Shown here: positions 25,564-32,192 of the stretch, piece after piece
How positions within the stretch are numbered: position 1 is the stretch's first letter
Layout of the letters: each line of letters begins with the position of its first letter
Source: JANRLJ01 sp034437895
GTDB lineage: Bacteria > Chloroflexota > Anaerolineae > Aggregatilineales > Phototrophicaceae
Direction: 5' to 3'
Length of the DNA stretch: 33,346 nucleotides
Assembly: GCA_034437895.1 (NCBI GenBank)
Contig: DAOTTO010000017.1
Span: 1 to 33,346, forward strand
Translations under genes and position numbers: made by a program
Notes under the pieces: generated by a model
The model's input: the letters and a program-made list of their open reading frames with translations, nothing else
What the model was told of the DNA's origin: nothing
Database searches by the model: none

Positions 25564-25889
25564 GTTTCTTCAATCGCAGTCGCAGTTGCTTTGGGGGATG
25601 CAGTCGATGAACTCGCAGCCGTTTTCGCATTTCTAACACCGCGATCTAACACCCAGAAGATCAGCGCTAATGTCGCGCCAATGCCAATCATGTTGACCAG
25701 AATGAATCCAACCAGCAAAAAGAACTGCTCGGCTTTCCAGGGAACAACTTCTGATACTGAGCCAGAGGGATTATCGGTTTGTTTGATGACGGGGAACAGT
25801 GATGCGTCGTTTGTTGAAAGCTGCGAAGTCAACAACCCGCCGCCAACCAAAATAATAAGCACCACAACCAGAAAAGTGAGCTGCTTCAC
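25560..25889 (-). CDS. Small two-helix membrane protein upstream of ctaA
   Basis: 109 residues; family not recognised. The first helix is at about 3-20 (MKQLTFLVVVLIILVGGGLL), a polar loop carries about 35 residues, and the second helix is at about 56-81. A basic stop (RGVRNAK) and an Ala/Thr/Ser tail follow. The start is taken as the GTG at 25889, because GGAG lies 8 bases upstream; the GTG at 25898 abuts that GGAG and leaves no spacing. It has a clear promoter and sits directly upstream of ctaA. A role in the terminal oxidase or its assembly is possible only from position. Confidence 0.75.
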   Translation of the reverse strand: MKQLTFLVVVLIILVGGGLLTSQLSTNDASLFPVIKQTDNPSGSVSEVVPWKAEQFFLLVGFILVNMIGIGATLALIFWVLDRGVRNAKTAASSSTASPKATATAIEET

Positions 25890-25916
25890 AGTGAACACTC
25901 CGTTCTAAGTCCATAC

Positions 25917-25945
25917 ATTGTACTATCTATCACAATCCATCGCAA
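25917..25945 (-). promoter_or_regulatory. Promoter of the 2-TM gene
   Basis: Minus strand: TTGCGA, a 17-base spacer, then TACAAT. GGAG (25898-25901) and the GTG start follow within the predicted short leader. Confidence 0.6.
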
Positions 25946-25991
25946 GAGCATAGTGAAACTATTTATTTTACCTGATTTTATTGCCACAAAG

Positions 25992-26822
25992 CTAATCTTC
26001 ATGTGCATTGGATTCCGGTTCATTCGTTTCTTGCCAATCTTGCGAGTCATCACTGACCACATCCGCTTCTTCGCTGGCGCTTTCACCACCACTCAAATTA
26101 TAGCCACGCCGCCCTTTAATTACGACGGGGGGTTGCCCTTTGATGGGCAGAGTAAAACTGAACGTACTCCCCTCCCCGACAACACTTTCGACCCAAATTT
26201 GGCCGCCGTGCATCTGAAGAATCGAGCGCGTGATCGCCAGCCCTAACCCTGTTCCATCGATTTTGGCCTCTGTCCCCAATTGTGACCGAAAAAAACGCTC
26301 GAAGACACGGGGGACATCTTTTGCCGGAATACCAATGCCTGTATCGTGTATATCCACTCTTAAGCTGTCTTTATAAAGATGAATTATCACTTCTACACGA
26401 CCATTATCTTGATTATATTTGATCGCATTTGAAAGCAGATTGTTAATTACCTGCCCCAATAAGCGGCTGTCCCCTTTAACGACGGCTTTTTTGGCAACAC
26501 CTTCCATGCTAATTTTTATGCCGCGCCGCCCTGCAAATTCTTCCATCAAATCCACCGCGTCGGAAATTAAAGCGCTGATGTCACAATCAGTAGCTTTTAA
26601 CGTGACCCCACCTTCTAGCCGCGCAAAATCGAGCAAATCACCGATTAATTGCTCCATGCGGTCTAACGCTGCCAACGCTCGCTCGGAAAAATGGAGCTGA
26701 CGTTCATTTAAAGGCCCCAACTGCTGCACCAAATCAATAAAGCCCTTGGCGGCACTTACGGGAGTCTTCAAATCATGGGCAACAATATTGATGAGTTCAG
26801 CGTCAAAATCTTGATCGGTCAT
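25992..26822 (-). CDS. Soluble sensor-less histidine kinase
   Basis: 276 residues with only the kinase core. The H box is NIVAHDLKTPVSAAKGF with phosphoacceptor His16. The HATPase part has the N box NNLLSNAIKYN, the G1 box DTGIGIP, the F box FERFFR, and the G2 box GTGLGLAI. No transmembrane helix, PAS, GAF or other input domain is present, and the C-terminal 45 residues are acidic and probably disordered. The ATG at 26822 begins 4 bases after the stop of the BtuF-fold gene, so the two are coupled. No response regulator gene is in view. Input probably comes from a partner protein; the adjacent binding-fold protein is the obvious candidate (inference). Confidence 0.92.
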   Translation of the reverse strand: MTDQDFDAELINIVAHDLKTPVSAAKGFIDLVQQLGPLNERQLHFSERALAALDRMEQLIGDLLDFARLEGGVTLKATDCDISALISDAVDLMEEFAGRRGIKISMEGVAKKAVVKGDSRLLGQVINNLLSNAIKYNQDNGRVEVIIHLYKDSLRVDIHDTGIGIPAKDVPRVFERFFRSQLGTEAKIDGTGLGLAITRSILQMHGGQIWVESVVGEGSTFSFTLPIKGQPPVVIKGRRGYNLSGGESASEEADVVSDDSQDWQETNEPESNAHED

Positions 26823-26826
26823 TATC

Positions 26827-27723
26827 TCATCCAGTCGAACATAGGAGCGCGGGTAGTGTATCCAAAGCAAAAGCAATGCGCGTCCCATGCCACGTCAAAA
26901 GCGAGCCATCCACCAGCTTAATCTGCTGATTACGGGCAGCAGGAACATCCAGCGCAGCAAATAATGCGATATGGCTTTCATTAAATGCGAAAGGTTCACT
27001 CGGCAGCAAAATAACATCGGGCTGTGCCGCTTGCACTTCGTCTAACGTCACACGGGGATAACGGGTATCACGCCCTTCACTGCGCGGATCATTTGTGGCA
27101 TAAGACTGTGATTGTCCCAAATCCGCCGCTAACGGAAATTGTCGCTCTCGTTCAGCAAAGACATTCGTGCCACCGCAAACCCGCAGTAAATCGTGGGCAT
27201 AGGTATCTGCATTGAACGTCATCAAAGGATCAAGCCAAATCGGGACGAACACCCGACAAACCTGATTCTCACGGGCGGCGCTAATGCCTTGTATCCAATC
27301 ATACGTATATTCAATTAAGCGCACGCGCGGCACCATCACCGTTTGATCGAACACATACATGATATTCCACAACAGGTTAAAAACATCATCGACGGTTTTT
27401 GGAAATGTCACCCAAACAGGAATCCCCGCCGCTTGCAGCGCTTCTACATCCTGTTTACGATTTTCCTCCTGATTAGCGATGACCAAATCCGGTTTAAGCG
27501 CAATAATACGCGCCACATCGGGATTTTTCGTCCCCCCTATACGCGGTAATCGGGCAACTTCGGCCTCTGGATAAATACAATAATCGGTGATACCCACCAG
27601 CGTATGCCCCACGCTGAGATGAAATAAAGACTCGGTCACACTCGGTACAAGCGAGACGACCCGCTTCGGCGGTTGCGAGACAGGAATATCCTGATACTGC
27701 TCGTAAATCCGTTCTTTAATCAT
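26827..27723 (-). CDS. BtuF/TroA-type helical-backbone binding protein without signal peptide
   Basis: 298 residues. RVVSLVPSVTESLFHL, LVGITDYCIYP, RIGGTKNPDVARIIALKPDLVIANQEENRKQDVEAL and the C-terminal PRVTLDEVQAAQPDVILLPSEPFAF, WHGTRIAFALDTL are hallmarks of the cobalamin/iron-siderophore binding superfamily. The N-terminus MIKERIYEQYQ is hydrophilic, with no signal peptide or lipobox, so the protein should stay in the cytoplasm. There is no ABC permease or ATPase nearby. ATG and the purA TGA overlap as ATGA, and the histidine kinase gene follows after 4 bases. A cobalamin-like ligand is possible but unproven. Some cytosolic relatives are known, so absence of export need not be a defect. 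Confidence 0.87.
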   Translation of the reverse strand: MIKERIYEQYQDIPVSQPPKRVVSLVPSVTESLFHLSVGHTLVGITDYCIYPEAEVARLPRIGGTKNPDVARIIALKPDLVIANQEENRKQDVEALQAAGIPVWVTFPKTVDDVFNLLWNIMYVFDQTVMVPRVRLIEYTYDWIQGISAARENQVCRVFVPIWLDPLMTFNADTYAHDLLRVCGGTNVFAERERQFPLAADLGQSQSYATNDPRSEGRDTRYPRVTLDEVQAAQPDVILLPSEPFAFNESHIALFAALDVPAARNQQIKLVDGSLLTWHGTRIAFALDTLPALLCSTG

Positions 27724-29006
27724 AGGTGAATGAGTTGATCTCGTTCTGGCCCAACACTGATTCTGTTGACAGGCGCATCACACAAATCGGTCACGCGCTG
27801 AATATAAGCCCGCGCCGCCGCCGGTAAATCCTCCGCCCGACGCACTTTGCTAATGTCGTCCTGCCATCCCGGTAGAGTCTCATAAATCGGGACGGCTCGT
27901 TCAACTTGCTCAATCGTCGCAGGGGGAAATTCATAACGCTCACCGTCAACTTCATAAGCGACGGCAATTTTGACCTCATCCAATCCGCTTAAAATGTCCA
28001 TTTTGGTCAAGACCACATCGGTAAAGCCGTTAATCTGCGATGAATAACGCAGCATCACCGCATCCAACCAGCCGCAGCGCCGCGTTCTGCCCGTCGTCGT
28101 GCCGAATTCATCCCAGAAGTTTTCACCCGTCCCGCGCAAACGATCAGCCAATACGCCGTCTAATTCCGTCGGCATGGGGCCGCCGCCCACGCGGGTGCTA
28201 AAACATTTGGCAACCCCAACGACATGAGCGACATACTTGGGGCCAAAGCCTAAGCCGGAAAGCGCCCCACCTGTTGTCGTTGATGAACTGGTGACATAGG
28301 GATAACTGCCATGATCGACATCAAGCAGCGCCCCCTGCGCCCCTTCACAAACCACCTGTGCGCCGGCTTTAAGCTGTTCGTTGATGTAAAGGGTTGTATC
28401 ACGCAAATAAGGACGTAAACGCTCGGCTGCATCCACATAAGCCTGTGCATCTTTTTCGGGATCAAGCGGCGTGATTTGATGGCGGATAAGCGTATGATTG
28501 GCTTCGGTGATCGCGTGGGCAAGGGCTTCCGCAAAAGACTCGACATCGCTCATCTGCCCCGCCCGAATCCCCCGACGCGCTGTTTTGTCATTATAAGCGG
28601 GGCCAATGCCGCGCAAAGTCGTTCCAATCGCTCTATCACCAAGCGACTGCTCACGCGCAGCATCTAACGCACGATGGGCAGGCGTGATAATATGCGCCCG
28701 TGTACTAATAAAAATACGCTCTGGTGAAATATCGACACCGAGTTTCGCCAGCATATCCAGTTCTTCCAGCAGCTTCAGCGGATTGACGACCATGCCGTTG
28801 CCCAGAATACACTTGACCTGCTCGCGCAAAATCCCAGAGGGGACAAGATGCAGCTTAAAGACATCCTGCCCGATGTTGATTGTGTGTCCAGCATTATCGC
28901 CGCCGCCAAAACGCGCCACAATATCAGCAGTCGCCGCCAGCCGATCTACCGTGCTGCCTTTGCCTTCATCGCCCCACTGCGCCCCGATTACAATCGTCGC
29001 AGGCAT
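27720..29006 (-). CDS. purA: Adenylosuccinate synthetase
   Basis: Joins IMP and aspartate with GTP in AMP synthesis. The true start is the ATG at 29006 (MPATIVIGAQWGDEGKG), with GGAG about 8 bases upstream; this gives 428 residues, the family norm. Catalytic Asp13 and His41 and P-loop Lys16 are present. Residue 18, normally Lys in GDEGKGK, is Ser. Other motifs include KLHLVPSGIL, GIGPAYNDKTARRGIR, EGAQGALLDVDHGSYPYVTSS, VGGGPMPTE and EFGTTTGRTRRCGWLD. A 19-bp palindrome lies upstream. Its stop overlaps the start of the BtuF-fold gene (ATGA), so it heads a three-gene unit. Confidence 0.97.
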   Translation of the reverse strand: MPATIVIGAQWGDEGKGSTVDRLAATADIVARFGGGDNAGHTINIGQDVFKLHLVPSGILREQVKCILGNGMVVNPLKLLEELDMLAKLGVDISPERIFISTRAHIITPAHRALDAAREQSLGDRAIGTTLRGIGPAYNDKTARRGIRAGQMSDVESFAEALAHAITEANHTLIRHQITPLDPEKDAQAYVDAAERLRPYLRDTTLYINEQLKAGAQVVCEGAQGALLDVDHGSYPYVTSSSTTTGGALSGLGFGPKYVAHVVGVAKCFSTRVGGGPMPTELDGVLADRLRGTGENFWDEFGTTTGRTRRCGWLDAVMLRYSSQINGFTDVVLTKMDILSGLDEVKIAVAYEVDGERYEFPPATIEQVERAVPIYETLPGWQDDISKVRRAEDLPAAARAYIQRVTDLCDAPVNRISVGPERDQLIHL

Positions 29007-29042
29007 TTGTTGTCTCCAAAGTTGACGCGTCATTGAGTAAGC

Positions 29043-29061
29043 GAATCGTATTTTACGATTC
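29043..29061. promoter_or_regulatory. 19-bp perfect palindrome upstream of purA
   Basis: GAATCGTA, TTT, TACGATTC. It lies 36 bases before the purA start codon and contains a TAAAAT that could be a -10 box on the minus strand. A dimeric repressor operator is possible. Confidence 0.4.
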
Positions 29062-29105
29062 ACTTCCATTCTAAACGATCTTGTCGATAGCGCTAAGGTT
29101 AATCT

Positions 29106-29243
29106 GTTAGAAGTTACGCAGTTGAGCGTTATTAGTGATTAGTTTATGCTCCAGCGAGCCGAAATTTTAATCTTTTCTAAAGACTAAACGCTAAAAACTG
29201 ATCACTCTGCACCTGCAAATTCTTTACCTGCGTAAGTTCTAAC
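29106..29243. repeat. MITE-like element
   Basis: A 138-bp non-coding segment between the purA start and the next minus-strand gene. It is bounded by 16-bp inverted repeats with one mismatch: GTTAGAAGTTACGCAG at 29106-29121 and CTGCGTAAGTTCTAAC at 29228-29243. A nested inverted repeat, AGTGATTAGTTT (29134-29145) with AAACTGATCACT (29195-29206), also has one mismatch. TCT flanks both ends and may be a 3-bp target duplication. A 43-bp stretch inside (29157-29199) recurs at 32096-32138. No transposase is present. Confidence 0.6.
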
Positions 29244-29253
29244 TCTAAGAAAT

Positions 29254-29901
29254 TTAGGGTTGTGCGCCAGCCAAAGCTACTGTGACCTGTTTTTGTCCCC
29301 AGGCTTCTACCTCGCCAGTCGGCCCCAGCGCCAGCCCTGAACCGACACCAATCCCGACGGCGAGTTTGACGCTTTGCGCTTCCAAGGCGATTCGTGCCAC
29401 TTCCGATTGCGAAATGCTGGTGATAGCGGGTAACAAGAGTGCATCTTCCACCCAACCAAAGCCCTCCGCGACATCGCCAGAATTGACAATCATCCCCCCG
29501 CCAAACAGGGTGATTGCCGCACCTTCGATCAAAATCACCGCGCCATTTTCAAAAGCCGCTTTAAGCCCTTCCAGTGGAGCGCCCATCAGAGAAGAGCGGA
29601 GTTCGTTCAAGGCAAAGTTATCGGGGATAACGATAATCGCCGCATCAATTAAACGTTTACGGATGGTGTCGTCATCTTCAGTCACAATATTGACCAGATA
29701 GCCAGTTGGCGCACCGAGTTCTGACATGTCTTCCAACACTTCTTCGTCGTCATCCACATCCAGCCCAATATAGGCGACCCCTCCATCGGCGGCGGCACGA
29801 GTCAAGGCAAGCGCCCGTACTTCGCTGCTGGAATCTGTCCCGCCAGAGAAAATGAGCCAGCCTGCACCGTCAATCCAGCGCAAAACGTTATTCCCCGCCA
29901 T
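29254..29901 (-). CDS. Unknown protein, possibly degenerate amidotransferase/S51-like fold
   Basis: 215 residues; family not recognised with confidence. The segment GWLIFSGGTDSSSEVRALALTRAA, the Asp/Glu-rich DVDDDEEVLEDMSELGAPTGYLVNIVTEDDDTIRKRL, and AAIIVIPDN resemble the start of class I glutamine amidotransferase or peptidase S51 (cyanophycinase-like) folds. If so, the nucleophile elbow would be ILIEGAAITLFGGG, with no Ser or Cys in place, so it would be inactive. The final third is Gly/Ala-rich with no motif. The ATG starts 2 bases after the M20D gene stop, so the three-gene unit is tightly coupled. No signal peptide is present. Confidence 0.75.
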   Translation of the reverse strand: MAGNNVLRWIDGAGWLIFSGGTDSSSEVRALALTRAAADGGVAYIGLDVDDDEEVLEDMSELGAPTGYLVNIVTEDDDTIRKRLIDAAIIVIPDNFALNELRSSLMGAPLEGLKAAFENGAVILIEGAAITLFGGGMIVNSGDVAEGFGWVEDALLLPAITSISQSEVARIALEAQSVKLAVGIGVGSGLALGPTGEVEAWGQKQVTVALAGAQP

Positions 29902-29903
29902 CG

Positions 29904-31088
29904 TTACTCCGGCATCACATATTCAGCCACCGCCGCCGACATCAGCGCAACGCTTAACGGCAGAGCATCTTCGTCAAAATCAAATCGCGGGTGATGATGA
30001 CCATAATTGAGGCCACGCGCTTCATTCGCAGACCCAACAAAAAAATAGGTGCCTGGCACTTGCTCTAAAAACAAAGACATATCTTCCGCGCCCATCGTGC
30101 GCGTAGTGGTGTCGATCTTGTCTGCGCCAACCATTGATGTGAACAGCGTCCGCACCCGCGCTGTCGTTTCGATGTCGTTAGTCGTTGGAGGAACGCCATG
30201 CACGGTGGTGACTTCCGCCGTACAGCCCATCGCCGCACAAACGGATTGGGTGATTTCACGAATACGCTGATCGACTAAATCACTCATTTCCAGTTTAAAG
30301 GTGCGGAACGTCCCACCTAGCTCAACCCGTTCCGGGATAATATTATCCGCATCGCTCCCTTTCATCCGCGTTACAGAGACAACCGCCGTGTCAAACGGAT
30401 TGGCATTTCGGCTAACGATGGTCTGCAACGCATTAATCACCTGTGCCGCGCAGACAACCGGATCAATCGCCAACTGCGGTGAGGCGGCATGACCCCCACG
30501 CCCTATGATGATAATCTGGAAGATGGACGCGCCCGCCATTACTGGGCCATCTGCTATACCCAAAATTCCCAGCGGCATCGTATTCCATAAATGCAACCCC
30601 AAGCTTACATCAGGACGTGGCGACTCTAAAACGCCGTCAGCGATCATGGCCTTCGCCCCGCCGACGATTTCTTCCGCTGGTTGGAACACAAATTTGATTC
30701 GTCCGGCGATTTGGTCACGATGCTGCGAGAGCAGTTTCGCAACACCAAGCGCGATGGTCGTATGCCCATCATGTCCGCAGGCGTGCATTTTGCCCGCCTC
30801 TGTCGAAACATAATCGGTTTGATTTTCCTCGTGGATAGGGAGTGCGTCCATATCGGCACGTACCAGCACGGTGGGGCCGTCTTTCGCGCCTTCTAAAATA
30901 CCCACTACACCTGTCTTGCCGACCCCCGTTTGCACTTCAAGGCCAAGCGCTTGCAATTCTTTTGCCACAATACCCGCCGTGCGTACTTCTTGAAAAGCAA
31001 GTTCGGGATGGCGGTGAAGATCGCGTCGTCGTGCCACCAATTCTTCGCGCATGGCTTCGGCTTGTGCTTTAAAATCAATTGCCGTCAT
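29904..31088 (-). CDS. M20D amidohydrolase (hippurate/IAA-amino acid hydrolase-like)
   Basis: 394 residues. Metal-dependent hydrolase of N-acyl amino acids in the M20D family. Catalytic motifs: RADMDALPI, MHACGHDGHTT (Cys104, His106), QPAEE (Glu139, Glu140), GLHLW (His166), the lid-domain GRGGHAASP, the C-terminal GAEDMSLFLEQVPGTYFF, and a metal histidine in GHHHPRFDFDE. Cys rather than Asp at position 104 is typical of this subfamily. It lies 6 bases after the PIG-L gene and 2 bases before the unknown protein, so the unit pairs two enzymes that both act on amide bonds. Substrate is unknown. Confidence 0.94.
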   Translation of the reverse strand: MTAIDFKAQAEAMREELVARRRDLHRHPELAFQEVRTAGIVAKELQALGLEVQTGVGKTGVVGILEGAKDGPTVLVRADMDALPIHEENQTDYVSTEAGKMHACGHDGHTTIALGVAKLLSQHRDQIAGRIKFVFQPAEEIVGGAKAMIADGVLESPRPDVSLGLHLWNTMPLGILGIADGPVMAGASIFQIIIIGRGGHAASPQLAIDPVVCAAQVINALQTIVSRNANPFDTAVVSVTRMKGSDADNIIPERVELGGTFRTFKLEMSDLVDQRIREITQSVCAAMGCTAEVTTVHGVPPTTNDIETTARVRTLFTSMVGADKIDTTTRTMGAEDMSLFLEQVPGTYFFVGSANEARGLNYGHHHPRFDFDEDALPLSVALMSAAVAEYVMPE

Positions 31089-31094
31089 GAGTTT

Positions 31095-31820
31095 TCACCC
31101 TAAAGTAATTAAACGAAACGATTCAATATAACGCAGCGCATCTGGCGGTGACTGCGGATCCAAAAGCCGAGTACGTACCCGTTCCGCCATCGCTTCCATA
31201 TCGGCAATTTGGCTTTTATGTTCGCGCAGCGCATTAATCTTGGTTTCCACATGACCGGTCACATCCATCCGGACATTCGGTTCACCCGTCCCCGCCAGAT
31301 ACAGATATTTAACCTTATGGACGGGCAGCCCTTCATCACGCTCCAACTCGATAAAATTCAAGCGATCACGCGCAGTCGGATAGACCGCATCAATCACGGC
31401 TGTCCCTATGGCGCGATGATCGGGATGATTAATGCCAAACGCACCAAAAAAGAACATGGTCGGGTCGCAGCTTACAATCGTATCCGGCTGCTTCATCCGA
31501 ATCAGGCGTGTCACAGATCGGCGCAGTTCCAATGTCGGATAGAGTTCTCCATCAGGACAGCGCAAGAAAATAACTTCTTGCACACCCAACGCCTTTGCCG
31601 CGTTGGATTCCTCTTCCTCGCGGATGGCTGCCAAGCGCTCATGAGTCATTTCCGGGTCAGCGCTGCCTTTATCACCACTGGTCGCCAACACAAAAGTAAT
31701 GTGTGCGCCTTCCGCCGCCCATCGTGCAAAAGTCGCCCCGCTGAAAAATTCCGGGTCGTCGGGGTGGGCAAAGATGCCCATCACCTGCCGAACATCCTGT
31801 CCCTGATTTTCCTCTGTCAT
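31095..31820 (-). CDS. PIG-L (LmbE-like) N-deacetylase
   Basis: 241 residues. Zinc-dependent deacetylase family that acts on N-acetylated sugars and related small molecules, including bacillithiol and mycothiol precursors. The motif AHPDDPEF (His19, Asp21, Asp22) gives metal ligand and catalytic base; NHPDHRA (His132, His135) is the second metal site. TSGDKGSADPEMTHERLAAIREEE is also typical. No signal peptide, so cytoplasmic. It is first in a three-gene unit with M20D and the unknown protein. Which sugar it deacetylates cannot be told. Confidence 0.93.
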   Translation of the reverse strand: MTEENQGQDVRQVMGIFAHPDDPEFFSGATFARWAAEGAHITFVLATSGDKGSADPEMTHERLAAIREEEESNAAKALGVQEVIFLRCPDGELYPTLELRRSVTRLIRMKQPDTIVSCDPTMFFFGAFGINHPDHRAIGTAVIDAVYPTARDRLNFIELERDEGLPVHKVKYLYLAGTGEPNVRMDVTGHVETKINALREHKSQIADMEAMAERVRTRLLDPQSPPDALRYIESFRLITLG

Positions 31821-31908
31821 TCCACTGCTTTCTCAGATCAATAAACTGCTCAATACATTGAATTAGAAGTTACTCAAGTAATCCTCGATAAATAATTGGA
31901 ATTTTTTG

Positions 31909-31978
31909 AACCACCAAGGCACCAAGAACACCAAGAATTTGAAGCTAAATCTCTGTGTTCTCTGTGCGCTCTGTGGTT
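31909..31978. repeat. CACCAAG/CTCTGTG foldback repeat
   Basis: Left arm: three CACCAAG units at 31912, 31920 and 31929. Right arm: three CTCTGTG units at 31951, 31960 and 31969, spaced 9 bases. Outer ends AACCAC and GTGGTT pair, so the 70 bases fold on themselves with regular mismatches. Confidence 0.7.
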
Positions 31979-32054
31979 AAATCTTTTTCCATTTACTTAC
32001 ATCGGTCTACTGCAGTACACAGCTATTAAAATATTAGCTTACAAAGGTAGTGGT

Positions 32055-32093
32055 CTTTTGTAGGGGCGACTCGGCGAGTCGCCCCTACAAAAG
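32055..32093. repeat. Perfect 39-bp palindrome
   Basis: Two 19-base arms, CTTTTGTAGGGGCGACTCG and its exact reverse complement, around a single G. It lies downstream of ricT on the minus strand, where it could act as a terminator. Copies in other intergenic regions are expected for this kind of repeat but cannot be checked here. Confidence 0.8.
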
Positions 32094-32192
32094 TAAGCCG
32101 AGATTTTGGTGTTTTCTAAAAACTAAGCACTAAAAACTCTGACTCAAATTGCTACTCCCAGATGGCGTGTCTCTTTACTCAGCACTTACAAC

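Larger units (their letters stand above)
31863..32138. repeat. Interrupted relic of the MITE-like repeat
   Basis: TTAGAAGTTAC at 31863-31873 matches the left end of the 29106-29243 element. AGCCGAGATTTT...CTAAAAACT at 32096-32138 matches its middle with 7 differences in 43 bases. Between them lie the two palindromic elements listed next. This is the longest gene-free stretch of the window (31821-32192); apart from these repeats I see nothing coding in it. Confidence 0.5.

Noticed and set aside
26100..27723. Cobalamin riboswitch for the BtuF-fold gene
   Set aside because: The gene start overlaps the purA stop, leaving no leader for a riboswitch.
31209..31844. 211-residue plus-strand frame opposite the PIG-L gene
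   Set aside because: Antisense to a confirmed gene; composition follows the real gene.
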